Positions 39,396 to 50,265 of a stretch of 64,000 bases of DNA are shown piece after piece. The position numbers and the translations under genes are program-made. The stretch spans positions 1,302,001-1,366,000 of the forward strand of contig CP099429.1 of assembly GCA_024114885.1 (NCBI GenBank). The letters are read 5' to 3'. The DNA comes from Septoria linicola (lineage: Eukaryota; Ascomycota; Dothideomycetes; Mycosphaerellales; Mycosphaerellaceae). The first letter of the stretch is position 1. The number at the start of each line of letters is the position of its first letter. The notes below the pieces were generated by a model, which searched no databases, was not told the origin of the DNA, and was given only the letters and a program-made list of their open reading frames with translations.

Positions 39396-42300
39396 ATGTC
39401 GGTGCTGCCGGCAGAAGTACACTCTGCACTTGCCCAGCTGCTGCAGGGCTTGCAGAGTACAGACAACACAGCTCGAAGTGCAGCAGAGGAGCAGCTCAAC
39501 ACAGAATGGGTGCAGCAGCGTCCCGATCTGCTCCTGATGGGCTTGGCCGAGCAGATGCAGGGCGCCAATGATGAAAGCGTGAGTGGCAGGCGACATAAGG
39601 AGACGCGTCAAAAGCCTGTGAGGAGACTGACGAACACCAGACGAGGAGTTTCTCCGCAGTCATCTTTCGTAGGATCGCAACACGAACCACCAAGGAGACC
39701 ACGTCGGGCGAGAACAAGGAAATCTTCCTCCAGCTTAACGCGACCTCGAAAGTCGAAATCCGAACAAAGCTGCTGCAGAGCTACGGCGCCGAACTGAACA
39801 AAACTGTCCGACACAAGGTTGCAGATGCAGTCGCCGAAATCGCGAGACAATACACCGATGAGGAGATCCCAGGCATTGACGGAGGACGCGACACATGGCC
39901 AGATCTGCTCAGCGCGCTGTACCAGGCCAGTCAGAGTGCGGATGCGGATGTCAGAGAGAGCGCATTCAGAATCTTCGAGGCCACCCCTGGCATCATCGAG
40001 CGCCAACACGAGGATGTAATCATACAGGTGTTCCAAAAAGGCATCAAGGATGAGGACATGAAAGTCAGGATCGCGACTATGAAGGCCTTCTCGTCATTCT
40101 TCCAGTCCTTGAGCAAGAAGGCACAGCCAAAGTACTACACTTTGATCCCGGATATCCTTGGTACGCTCGTGCCACTCAAGGAGTCACACGACTCCGAGGG
40201 CTTGACCGAGGCTCTCATGGCTGTCATTGAGCTGGCTGAGGTGGCCTCGAAGGCTTTCAAGGGGGTGTTCGGTCCTCTGGTCCACGTCACAATTGAGATG
40301 ATTGCCGACAAAGAGCTCGATGATCAGGCAAGGCAAAATGCGCTTGAACTGATGGCAACATTCGCGGACTACAATCCAAAGCTGTGCAAGTCGGACAAGA
40401 ACTACATCAACGACATGGTAACACAATGTCTGTCTATGATGACGGATGTTGGCATGGACGACGATGATGCAGAAGAGTGGAATGCGCAAGAAGACGTGGA
40501 TTTCGATGAGAGCGATTCAAATCACGTCGCTGGCGAGCAGACCATGGATCGACTGGCAAACAAGATTGGCGGCAAGGATCTCCTTCCACCAACATTCACC
40601 TGGCTACCACGAATGCTGCAGTCTAGCAACTGGAGGGACAAGCACGCTGCGTTGATGTGTATATCAGCCATTAGCGAGGGGTGTGCGGATATCATGGAGA
40701 ACGAGCTTGACCAGGTCTTGCAACTTCTCCTTCCAACTCTGCGCGATGACCACTCTCGTGTCCGATGGGCTGCGTGCAATGCGCTTGGGCAGATGAGCAC
40801 GGATTTCAAGGGCACGATGCAGACGAAGTACCACAGCGTCGTGCTTCCTGCGCTTATCGAAACCCTGGGTGCGCCTGAGCCACGAGTACAGTCTCACGCA
40901 GCAGCCGCGCTGGTCAACTTCTGCGAAGAAGCAGAGAAGGAAATCCTCGAGCCATATCTGGACAGGCTGCTGACTAACCTTATGCAGTTGCTCAGAAGTG
41001 AGAAGCGATTTGTGCAGGAGCAGGCTTTGTCGACCATCGCTACTGTCGCAGACTCAGCCGAGAGCACATTTGGCAAATGGTACCCTGAACTTATGCCAGC
41101 ACTCTTCAGCGTGCTTCAGGAGCCGAACGATCGCGAGAAGAGACTTTTGCGCGCCAAGGCTATGGAATGCGCTACACTGATTGCATTGGCTGTGGGCAAG
41201 GAGCGCATGGGTCAGGACGGGATCAACCTCGTGAACGTCCTTGGCTCCGTGCAACAGGGCATTACTGACGAGGATGATCCGCAAGAAAGCTACCTTCTGC
41301 ACTGTTGGGGCCGTATGTGCCGCGTGCTCGGGCAAGATTTTGTGCCATACCTCAAGACAGTCATGCCTCCGCTTATGAAGCTGGCGCAGGCGAAGGCTGA
41401 CATCCAGTTGCTTGATGATGAGGAGAATGTTCAGCAAATCGAGCAAGAGGAAGGCTGGGAACTGGTTCCATTGAAGGGCAAGTACATTGGCATCAAGACT
41501 AGCACTCTGGATGACAAGTTCATGGCCATCGAGCTCATCACTGTCTACGCACAAAATCTGGAGGCTGGCTTCGCTCCATATGTCCTTGAAATTATGGAGA
41601 AGGTCGCGATTCCCGGACTGGCATTTTTCTTCCACGACCCTGTTCGAGTCGCATCTGCCAAGGCTGTCCCTCAATTACTCAACTCGTTCAAGGTCGCATA
41701 TGGCATCAACTCGAATGAGTACATGAACCTATGGAAGGGCACGATTGAGAAAGTACTCGAAGTACTTGAGACTGAGCCGGCTATTGAGACACTCGCAGAG
41801 ATGTATCAATGCTTCTACGAATCTGTTGAGGTCTCAGGAAAGGACTGCTTGTCAATCGACCACATGGCGCAATTCATCACGTCCGCAGAGACTGTGCTCA
41901 AGGACTTCCAGCAGCGAGTCAAGGAACGTGAAGATGAGGCCAAAGAGCGCGAAGATGGTGAAGAACCTGGCGAGGACTACGAGTTCGCGGTTGAGGACGA
42001 TCAAACTCTGCTTTCCGACATGAACAAGGCCTTCCACACCATTTTCAAGCACCAGGGACAGTCATTCCTGCCACACTGGGAGAGACTTCTCAACTACTAC
42101 GATCTCTTCGTCACGAACCAGGATCCAACACAACGACAATGGGCTCTTTGCATTCTGGACGATGTGCTCGAGTTCTGCGGGCCTGCTTCATGGCATTACT
42201 ACTCACACATCGCACAGCCCCTCGTTGATGGTATGCGGGACGACGCCGCTGCCAACAGGCAGGCAGCATGTTATGGCGTTGGTGTCGCTGCGCACAAGGG

Positions 42301-42827
42301 TGGTGACCAGTGGTCAGAATTTGCCGCCGGCAGTCTACCTATGCTTTTCGAAGTCACTCGAAGGCCGAATGCAAGGAGCGACGATGACGCTTTTGCGACT
42401 GAGAACGCCTGCGCTTCTATTGCCAAGGTTCTGCACTTCAACAACAAGAAGGTCCAGAACGCACCTGAAGTTGTTGCCCACTGGGTGGACACGCTACCTG
42501 TCGTGAACGATGAGGAAGCTGCACCATATGCCTACAGCTTCTTGGCGCAACTGATTGACGAGTAAGTCGTCCACCTCACTAACACTTGTACGTGCTTTGC
42601 TGACTCTAATGTTTCGTAGACAAAACTCAGCAGTCATGAGCAAAGCAGCGCAATGCTTTACCTTCATCGCACAAGCTCTTGAAGCCGAGACGCTGCAAGG
42701 CCAGATGGCACAGCGTATAGTCGGTTCTGGGCGGAAATTGATCGCGACAGCAGGACTGGATGCCAACCAGCTTCTGGGCGCTCTACCGCCTGAGACGCAG
42801 CAGACAGTCCGAGCTTTCTTTGGGTAG
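39396..42827 (+). CDS. PSE1: Importin-beta family karyopherin, PSE1/KAP121 (importin-5) type
   Basis: Exons 39396-39578, 39641-42561 and 42620-42827 give 1103 residues, with a 3' junction that continues LIDEQNSAVMSK. The start MSVLPAEVHSALAQLLQGLQ and the first exon end MQGANDES continue directly into TRSFSAVIFRRIA in exon 2, matching the PSE1/IPO5 N terminus. The rest is a chain of HEAT repeats, including the acidic loop (DDDDAEEWNAQEDVDFDESD, about residues 345-365) that helps release cargo on Ran-GTP binding. PSE1/Kap121 carries ribosomal proteins, transcription factors and other cargoes into the nucleus. The length is close to yeast Pse1 (1089). Confidence 0.93.
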
Positions 42828-43559
42828 TGCGCGAGAATGTATCTGTGCTAGAACATCTATAAGGGTATGATTATGCCTCGCCTACTCAAGCACGAGTACA
42901 AACGCCAGTCGGTCTGTCTGTTTTGCTGTATGCTTTGGTTATTGCGAGCACGCGAGTATGAATGATATGCATTGCGAGGAGGCGACGAGGAGAGGACGGG
43001 ATAGGTACAATGCATAATATGATATCCTCCACCACCAAGTCGACTTTGTCCGACGTTTTGCAAGCGAGCCTTTCCAATCTGACTAAGAAATGCACAAGAG
43101 TCTACCAGCACAAAGCAAGCTCACTCAAGCATGCATGCTTTGTCGGCAAGCTAAGCGGATCGACATTCAAAGCTTCGACGCGAGCTGCTTGATCGACGTC
43201 ATGTACCGCTCTTGATCAGCCACGACACAGCGGTCACGTCGCGCGTGTTACCAGTTCTCATGCGCGTAACCGCGATGTTGGTGGCTTTGGAACATCCAAT
43301 TCCAGTCCTGATCAGAGCTCGCAGATGCGGCACGCGACGCGATTGGTGACGCCGTGAAGCACCTCCTCAGGTTCCTTCATGATGGCGGCATGATGGATGA
43401 GGCTCATGGTCATGAGGATCTGATCGGCGGTCTGTAGCATGCGTGCGTCGTTATGTATCAACTCTCGTCGTCCTGGTGAATCTGCCCATCTCTCTGCATT
43501 ACGCAACTTTTCGTCCTCGAAAGTGTGAAAGGTCGGACGCGGCAACAGTAGTCGCAAGG
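42828..43559. other. Intergenic region
   Basis: These 732 bases between two plus-strand genes contain only short frames. They should hold the importin terminator and the transporter promoter. No RNA gene was recognised. Confidence 0.4.
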
Positions 43560-45148
43560 ATGGCTGATGACAGAAAACACTCGGCCGATGGCTACAAGCC
43601 CTCCATCGACACCGCGAATGGCCACGACGTCGAGAAGAGAGAGCACCTCCCACAATACAATGGCGAACGCAGACGAAGCTCATACTGGAACAAGCCCGAC
43701 GAAAGCGAAGACCCCTTCGGCGACGAAGATGAGTCCGAGGTCAAATACCGCACCATGACCTGGTGGCAAGCCGCCATGGTCATGATCGCAGAAACCATCT
43801 CGCTCGGCATCCTCTCCCTCCCCTCCGTCCTCGCAGCAGTAGGTCTCGTGCCTGGTGTAATCATGATCGTTGGCCTGGGAATCGTCGCGACATACACCGG
43901 CTACACGATGTATCAATTCAAGCTCGCCCATCCTTGGGTTCATAACTTGGCAGATGTGGGCCAGATCTTGCTGGGACCTATTGGAAGAGAAGTTTTTGGT
44001 GCGGCACAGGTCATCTTCTTGATCTTTACCATGGGAAGTCATGTTCTTACGTTTACGATTGCGTTCAATGCGATTACTGGACACGCGACTTGTACGATTG
44101 TGTGGGCGGTTATTGGGACTGTAGTTCTGTTTCTATTTACCTTGCCGAGGACGCTAAAGAATGTTAGCTATTTGTCTATTGCTTGTGAGTGATGCAGGTA
44201 TATGTTCGTGGAAGGAAAAGGAGAGCTGACAGATTATAGCCTTCATCAGCATCGTCTCGGCGGTGCTAATCACCATGATCGGTGTCGGCATTGAGAGACC
44301 GGATCCAGTGGTCTCAGCGACTGTGGTCGTTGGCTTTGCGCCAGCTTTCCAGGCTGTCACGAATATCATCTTCGCCTATGCTGGGCATGTGGCCTTCTTC
44401 ACTTTCATCTCCGAACTGAAGAATCCTAAGGACTTTCCAAAGGCGTTGGTGTTCCTGCAAGTGTGGGATATCAGCTTGTACATTGGTATGCGAACACTGC
44501 CGCCAGCCGCGCTTGACAAGATAATTGCTAATTGTTGCGACAGTGGCCGCGATTGTCATCTACCGCTACGCCGGCCCAGAAGTGGCATCCCCTGCTCTAG
44601 GCTCGACGGGCACAACTGTGAAGAAGGTAGCCTACGGCATCGCTCTTCCAACGATCATCATCGCAGGTGTTATCTACGCACATGTTGCGGCGAAGTACAT
44701 CTATCTGCGCATCTTCCGTGGCACAAAGCACATGGGAAGTCGGACCTGGTTGGCAGTTGGTAGTTGGATGGCTATCATTGGTACACTTTGGACCATCGCC
44801 TGGATCATCGCCGAGAGCATCCCCAATTTCAACAATCTTCTGTCGTTGATCTCGTCGCTCTTCGCATCGTGGTTCACATATGGGCTGTCAGGTAAGCAGA
44901 TCCTTCTCGCCTACTCAGCTGCACAAAGGGCGTACTAATGTTGTATAGGCATCCTCTGGCTGTACATCAATCGTGGAGGCTGGTTCAAGAACTGGCGAAA
45001 GATTTCTCTGACAGTCGTGAATTTCTTGATATTCCTTTTGGGAGCGGCAATTTGTGGCATTGGTCTGTACGCATCCGGCACAGCCATTGCGCAGAATTCA
45101 AAAGGCGGTGCCAGTTGGTCGTGTGCGGACAATTCGATTCCTGAGTAG
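43560..45148 (+). CDS. AAAP-family neutral amino acid transporter (4 exons, 472 aa)
   Basis: Exons 43560-44184, 44240-44485, 44544-44891 and 44949-45148 are joined over introns of 55, 58 and 57 nt, each in matching phase. A hydrophilic, acidic N terminus of about 65 residues precedes about eleven membrane helices. The first helix region MTWWQAAMVMIAETISLGIL (about 67-86) and LSLPSVLAAVG carry the motif of the fungal AAAP branch that includes Neurospora mtr, a neutral aliphatic and aromatic amino acid carrier; SELKNPKDFPKAL follows near residue 280. The family is proton-coupled and acts in the plasma membrane or vacuole. Substrate is not determined by sequence. The stop codon follows ADNSIPE at 45146. 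Confidence 0.87.
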
Positions 45149-45263
45149 AGCTTCAACATGGACTTGATAATGATTGTTAATTCATACGTTCATCTATTTC
45201 GTGTGCTGCGTAAAGTTTGCCAGCCTCTTACAGGCATTGGCGGGTATCATTCGTCGTGATCAC

Positions 45264-45809
45264 CTAATTTGAAAATTTGGATGGCATCTGAGTAATCTTG
45301 TTAGCACTTATCCAAAACCAGCACATGTGGTGAGCCAGTCTCACCTTCTTGCCAGTCTGCTTCTCGAAAAGACCTCTGAGCTTGTCTGTGAACTTCTCGT
45401 TCTGCGCGCGGTACTTGTGCGGATCGACCTGATGTCCAGTCATTTGACCGAGCTTCTTCTCTACGGCGTCCACAGCTGGTACAAATTAGTTGAGTCCTGC
45501 GTCCTGTACATACTTGATCTTACCCTTGTCGAGGTAGTCTTCCTTTTGGCCATTGTTCATGCCATTGCCGTTCGCGTTGTAGTTGGCGTTGTTCATGCCG
45601 CCATTGCCGCCATAGTTTCCGGACGAGCTGCCACCGTAGTTGGAGTTTCCGCCCATGCCGCCATTTCCGCCGTAGCCTCCATTGTTGCCGCCGAAATTTG
45701 AGTTGCCACCCATGTTGCCACCATTGTTGTTGTAGCCGCCGCCGTTGTTGTAGCCACCGCCGTTGTTGTAGCCACCACCATTGTTGTAGTCCATGTTGTT
45801 GTTATTCAT
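45264..45809 (-). CDS. Asn/Gly-repeat protein with conserved C-terminal mini-domain (3 exons, 146 aa)
   Basis: Exons 45809-45524, 45475-45345 and 45287-45264 join in phase over introns of 48 and 57 nt; the last coding exon is only 24 bases. Residues 1-85 are Asn, Gly, Tyr, Ser and Met repeats, starting with three tandem NNGGGY units. After KEDYLDK comes a conserved-looking helical tail, AVDAVEKKLG (about 96-105), then FTDKLRGLFEKQTGKKMPSKFSN at the end. This tail pattern occurs in small stress-type proteins of filamentous fungi, but I do not know a named function. The Asn/Gly repeat could give it phase-separating or sticky behaviour, which is inference only. The frame remains open for more than 100 codons upstream of the chosen ATG, but the ATG has a good context (CACCATG) and begins the repeat. 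Confidence 0.72.
45732..45788 (-). repeat. Tandem 18-bp coding repeat (NNGGGY x3)
   Basis: Three consecutive copies of an 18-bp unit encode Asn-Asn-Gly-Gly-Gly-Tyr within the Asn/Gly-repeat protein. The units are nearly identical at DNA level, so copy number may vary between strains. Confidence 0.75.
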
Positions 45810-46237
45810 GGTGGCGACTGTTGCAGTGAAAGTACTGGTATGCTGACTATCAAAAGTTGATAGAAAATGCAGTGGAAGGAGAGGGGAAAGCTCGACTATA
45901 TACTTCACCTCTTCATAATCTAGACTTTGGTAGTGCATGCAGATGAATTGCTCAGCCCACTCAGTCTCAGCTGGCGTTTTCACTCTACCAATGTTCCAGA
46001 CCTGGTGCGCACAGCCACCGCAAAAGTGATAGACGCCAAGCACAAAGTGAGAATCGAGAAGTGGCTGGAGTTCTCGGGTACAATGGCTCGAAACGGATTG
46101 CAAGACAAAATTACCAATGCACGATCGCGCAATTGGTGACACAGCGCGTGCTTGAAATTGTCACAGCTCGACATCGACTTCGTGTCTCCGAGCCTTCAAG
46201 TCGAGCACAGCCATTGTGAAGGCTGTCGAAGCAAAAC
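45810..46237. other. Divergent intergenic region
   Basis: This 428-base region separates divergently transcribed genes and should carry both promoters. The minus-strand frame stays open through most of it, but the sequence has no domain features and is treated as leader. Confidence 0.4.
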
Positions 46238-47319
46238 ATGGCCGACGCATTGGAGGAAGCCGGCGAGGTCGGAGGAGCTTCAAATTTGGCAAAGGACCTT
46301 TTCTCTGGAGCCGTTGGCGGTATTGCTCAAGTGCTTATTGGTAAGATGCTACTCTAAAGCTTTCATGGCTGCTTCTTTGCGATGATCGTTCTCGGTCAAC
46401 GATCATGATACCATAGACCAACCTCAGAACAACCATGACTGATCTATAGCACAGGTCAACCTTTCGGTAAGCTTATTATCGCCTAGATCTGCCGAGACAT
46501 TCCTAACATAAATCAGACATTGTGAAGGTCCGTCTGCAGACCACATCAGAGTACAAAGGAGCTCTTGACTGCGCATCGCGGATCTTGAAAGACGAAGGTG
46601 CATCGGCTTTCTACAAGGGCACTCTTACGCCATTGATCGGAATTGGTGCTTGCGTTTCAGTCCAATTCGGAGCCTTCAACTATGCCAAACGAGCATTCGA
46701 AGCTCAAAATGCATCCAAGATCAACAAGACAGTTGGGAGCGCCATCCCGCAACCATTGAGCTACGGCCAATATTACGCCGCAGGAGCCTTTGCTGGAACT
46801 GCGAACACTGTCCTGTCTTCACCCATCGAGCACATCCGTATCCGATTACAGACACAACCTCACGGCGCAGGGAGACTGTACTCTGGACCACTGGATGTCA
46901 TCCGCAAGCTCGGAGCGGCAGGCATCTATCGCGGCACTTCAGTCACACTCCTCCGTGAAGCGACAGCATATGGAGCATGGTTCTTGTCCTTCGAGTTCAT
47001 GATGAACCAAGACGCGAAGCGCAACTCTGTTGTGCGCAAAGAAATTCCTACCTGGAAGGTAGCATTCTATGGTGGACTAGCTGGAGAGATGCTTTGGCTT
47101 GCATCGTATCCGTTTGACGTTATCAAGTCGAAGATGCAGACAGACGGTTTCGGTGAGAAGCAGAGGTACAAGACGATGAGGAATGCTTTTGCTCAGACTT
47201 TCGCGCAAGAGGGCGCTCTGGGCTTCTGGAGAGGTATTGCGCCTACATTGTTGAGGGCCATGCCTGTCTCTGCTGGAACGTTTGCCACAGTCGAACTCAC
47301 GCTGCGGGCAATCAGCTAG
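46238..47319 (+). CDS. YMC1/YMC2-type mitochondrial carrier with 12-nt microexon
   Basis: Exons 46238-46340, 46455-46466 and 46517-47319 give 305 residues. The middle exon is just 12 bases; with phase 1 on both sides it supplies GQPF, and the splice product reads VLIGQPFDIVKVRLQ, the first carrier signature P-x-[DE]-x-x-[KR]. Repeats 2 and 3 show SSPIEHIRIRLQ and YPFDVIKSKMQ. Sequence spots such as YKGTLTPLIGIGACVSVQFG, HIRIRLQTQ and WRGIAPTLLRA agree with yeast Ymc1/Ymc2, implicated in glycine/glutamate and oleate-linked metabolite transport across the inner mitochondrial membrane. The exact substrate is not certain. The microexon is forced by frame and motif: skipping it would keep frame but delete the proline that starts the signature. 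Confidence 0.88.
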
Positions 47320-47529
47320 ACGTTCCGGTTGATCGTTTCGAGGTTACATAGACATTGCATGAGATTCGCTAAAGACCACAGAGGTCAGCTGCGCATACTA
47401 TGAAGATCAAATACCTTCCAAGCAAGGACAGCTGCTATGACTATCGTGGGACGCAGCCATGCACCACGAGATCACGTAGACCAGAGGTAGAGTGAAATTG
47501 ACCATGGTATTTCAGACGTGCGAGAGTGC

Positions 47530-49884
47530 CTATGAATATACAGCCTCACCATCGTCATCTGCAGTTACAGCTTCCGCCGTCAGAGGCTCTTTACTGCCAA
47601 GACTAGAGGGACCTATGTCACTCATGCCCATGTCCAGCTCCCATCCTTCCGGCCTGAATGGCCATTCGAACCAAGCCTTTGCGAGCCCTTCCAGCATCTC
47701 ACTGGTCAGGTGCCTCACTTTCAGATGCTTTGGATCAAGTCTGCCGCCTTTTCTGGGGTCCGTTATGGCTGGAACAAGACCGAGCAAGTCAGTCGAAGCG
47801 TTGGGAGCTAGTCTCTCGAGCACAGAAGTCACACTCTGGCTCTTCTGGGTGTAGAGAAACTTGATGATGCTTCTACAAGCATGCGCCGCTTTTCTGCGAT
47901 CTGCCAAACCTGGAACGGCCAAATCGCGATTGGTTGGAGTGAAGTCCAGTAGGGTGAGATTCTTCTTTGGCCAGAAGTCTTCTGGACTAGCTTGCAGTGG
48001 CTCATATTGTCGTTGATCCAGGGCTAGAAGTGGTGGTCCAGCAAAGAATGTGGTCCAGTCATCGACTAGTCTATTGAAGTCCGCCTCATACACCTGTCGC
48101 CTACGAAGCACGTGTTCAACGACCTGGTCGCTGAATTCCATCACGCGCTTCTTCAGGTCTGCAACTCCAATTCCTTGCTCTTCTAGAATCACACAGTGCA
48201 TCTCGAGATTGATGCCACGCAGGGCAGCATCAGCAAAGAACGCGGTTCGCACATCGATACCCGTCAATTCGGTCTGAGCCTCGGGCTGTTGCATACCACC
48301 TGCCATGTCTGCTTCGGCCTTGGATAAGGAGCCAGGCTGTATACCTTGCTCGAGCCTGAACTTTGACCGTGCAGCAGCCTTGACGGCTTTCGAGGGGTTC
48401 TCTAGCAAGGCATCGGCCAGGCCTGGAAAAGCAAGATAAGGATACAGCTCTTCCGGACGGCGTCGTTTACGGCGCCAAGGCTGACCAGATGTATCGTCAG
48501 CGGCAACGGGATACTGAGCCGTCGCACGTGTGTCCCAATGGTGTTTGAGATCCTCCAAGGCCTCTTCCACCTGCTCCACGGTACTGTAGCGAACCTCATA
48601 CGGAGATTCTGTGGTTGTTCGTGGCGTTTGCTCCAAGACTTGCGGCGTTAGGTGGTGGAAAATCTCGCGACCTCTTGGTACTTGTATGCCAAGCTGACTC
48701 ATTTTGTCTTGAACCATCTTCTCACGTGTAACGGAGAGGCCAGACCACCTTGAGCGAATGCTCCGCTCATTGCTGTAAAGACGTGATACGACTGGCTCCA
48801 CTGCCACCGCAGCTTGCACGTGCATCGCAACGTTTGCAGCAGCATCTGTGTGATTCCGATATACACTCCATTCGGGCAGGAAGTGGGCTCTATCTTTCTC
48901 CAGCGTCCACAACAGCATCCTTACTGGACCATGGCGATGCATGTAGGCGTTGACAAGCGACCCCCAACTCAAGTGGTACAGCGACGACAGTGCGCCGCTA
49001 TATTGCTTGCCATGAAACCTTAGGTCGTTGCGTCGAGTCAGACTACCAATGACCAGAAGAGAGCGATCGGTTTGCAATGTGGCCGGGTCGTCAGCTGCCG
49101 AGTGTGGCCGTGGTAAAGGTCCGTTGTCGGCAAAGATACGGTCGTAAGTGTCTTGATAAGGCTGCTCGTTACCCCCACCAAGGGGTATGTGCTTGTATGT
49201 AGAACATTGACTGTCCACTAGACTGTCGATGTAAGCCTGATATTGAGCTTCAGGCTCAAGCAGAAGATGGCACTTTGGCTTCAAAAAGTCGTGGATCTTG
49301 CGAGACCAGAGGCAAGATCCTGGATAAAGGTCAATCACTGTGCAGCCTTTGTATTGCTCGAGAGTCGGCGCAAGGTACTTTAGTACATCAACTAAAGCCC
49401 CATCATTAGTGGTGTTCCATGATAGATCGAAGCCGTCAGATCATACCTAGGAGCTGCTCGTTGATGACTTCAGGACTCTTCACAGCATCGACTGGCTTTC
49501 TGCCCCGTTTCGCCGCTTTCGCGGTAGAGCGTATTTTCGCGTCATCAGCCTGATCGTTTCTGTCCTTGCTAGGCCTCTTGCCTGGCGCAATTTTGCTTGA
49601 GACTTGCTTGATAGGTCTTTCGCCACGATCGTTCGATTTCTTCTTGTGGGCTGGGGTCTCCGGTGATGGTTGCGACTGCGACTGCGCACGTTAGACGGAA
49701 CTGGACTTTGATAGCGAGAAAGTCTTACAGCCGAAGCGACGCTGGGCAACCATTCTCCCCTCTTGGAGACCTTGCGCGTCGGGCCCTTGTCACATGGAAG
49801 TTTATTCACTGGTGTGAAAACCACTCTGAGCAAGTCTGATCCCTCATTTGGCTTGCTGAGCAGTCTCCTGGCTACTTTACTCAT
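47530..49884 (-). CDS. Mitochondrial MTF1-like protein with rRNA-dimethylase fold (3 exons, 750 aa)
   Basis: Exons 49884-49729, 49681-49447 and 49391-47530 join in phase over introns of 47 and 55 nt. The N terminus MSKVARRLLSKP is basic and suits mitochondrial import. A Lys/Arg-rich linker fills exon 2. Exon 3 continues as LLVDVLKYLAPTLEQYKGC then VIDLYPGSCLWSRKIHDFLKPK and HLLLEPE, the motif-I (SAM-binding-like) segment of the KsgA/Dim1/Mtf1 fold. Mtf1 is the initiation factor of the mitochondrial RNA polymerase and has lost methyltransferase activity; fungal relatives range widely in length. A catalytic NPP-Y-type motif IV is not visible. The assignment to transcription and not rRNA methylation is an inference. 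The long C-terminal half has no other recognised domain. Confidence 0.75.
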
Positions 49885-50265
49885 GAACAATCAGTCACGC
49901 AATGTCGGAAGGAGTGATTTTGATGATGGTTGTTGACGATATCGTCGTCACGAATTCGGGAATAATTGTATGCATGAAGGGCGGAGAAAGAGTATGGCCG
50001 ATCAGCACGCTAATGACCATGTCACTTGGCAAGAGCATCGCATCTCCCTGTGTCAGGCACCAACGAAGAACAGTAGTTTCACCTTTCCAGTCAAAGATTC
50101 GGGCATCTTCAGATTACACTCTTGAGTGCATCAGTGTAGTCTGTACACATAGATCTTCAGCCGACCGCATGACACAGAACGGCTTGCCGAGAAGCACAAA
50201 CAGACTTGTCCGTGGAACATGATCGCACATTGAAGCCGTAGCTACATCACAGCGGCGCTCTAGCA
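49885..50265. other. Divergent intergenic region
   Basis: About 380 bases between the start codons of the MTF1-like and AMSH-like genes; both promoters should lie here. No distinct element was recognised. Confidence 0.45.
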
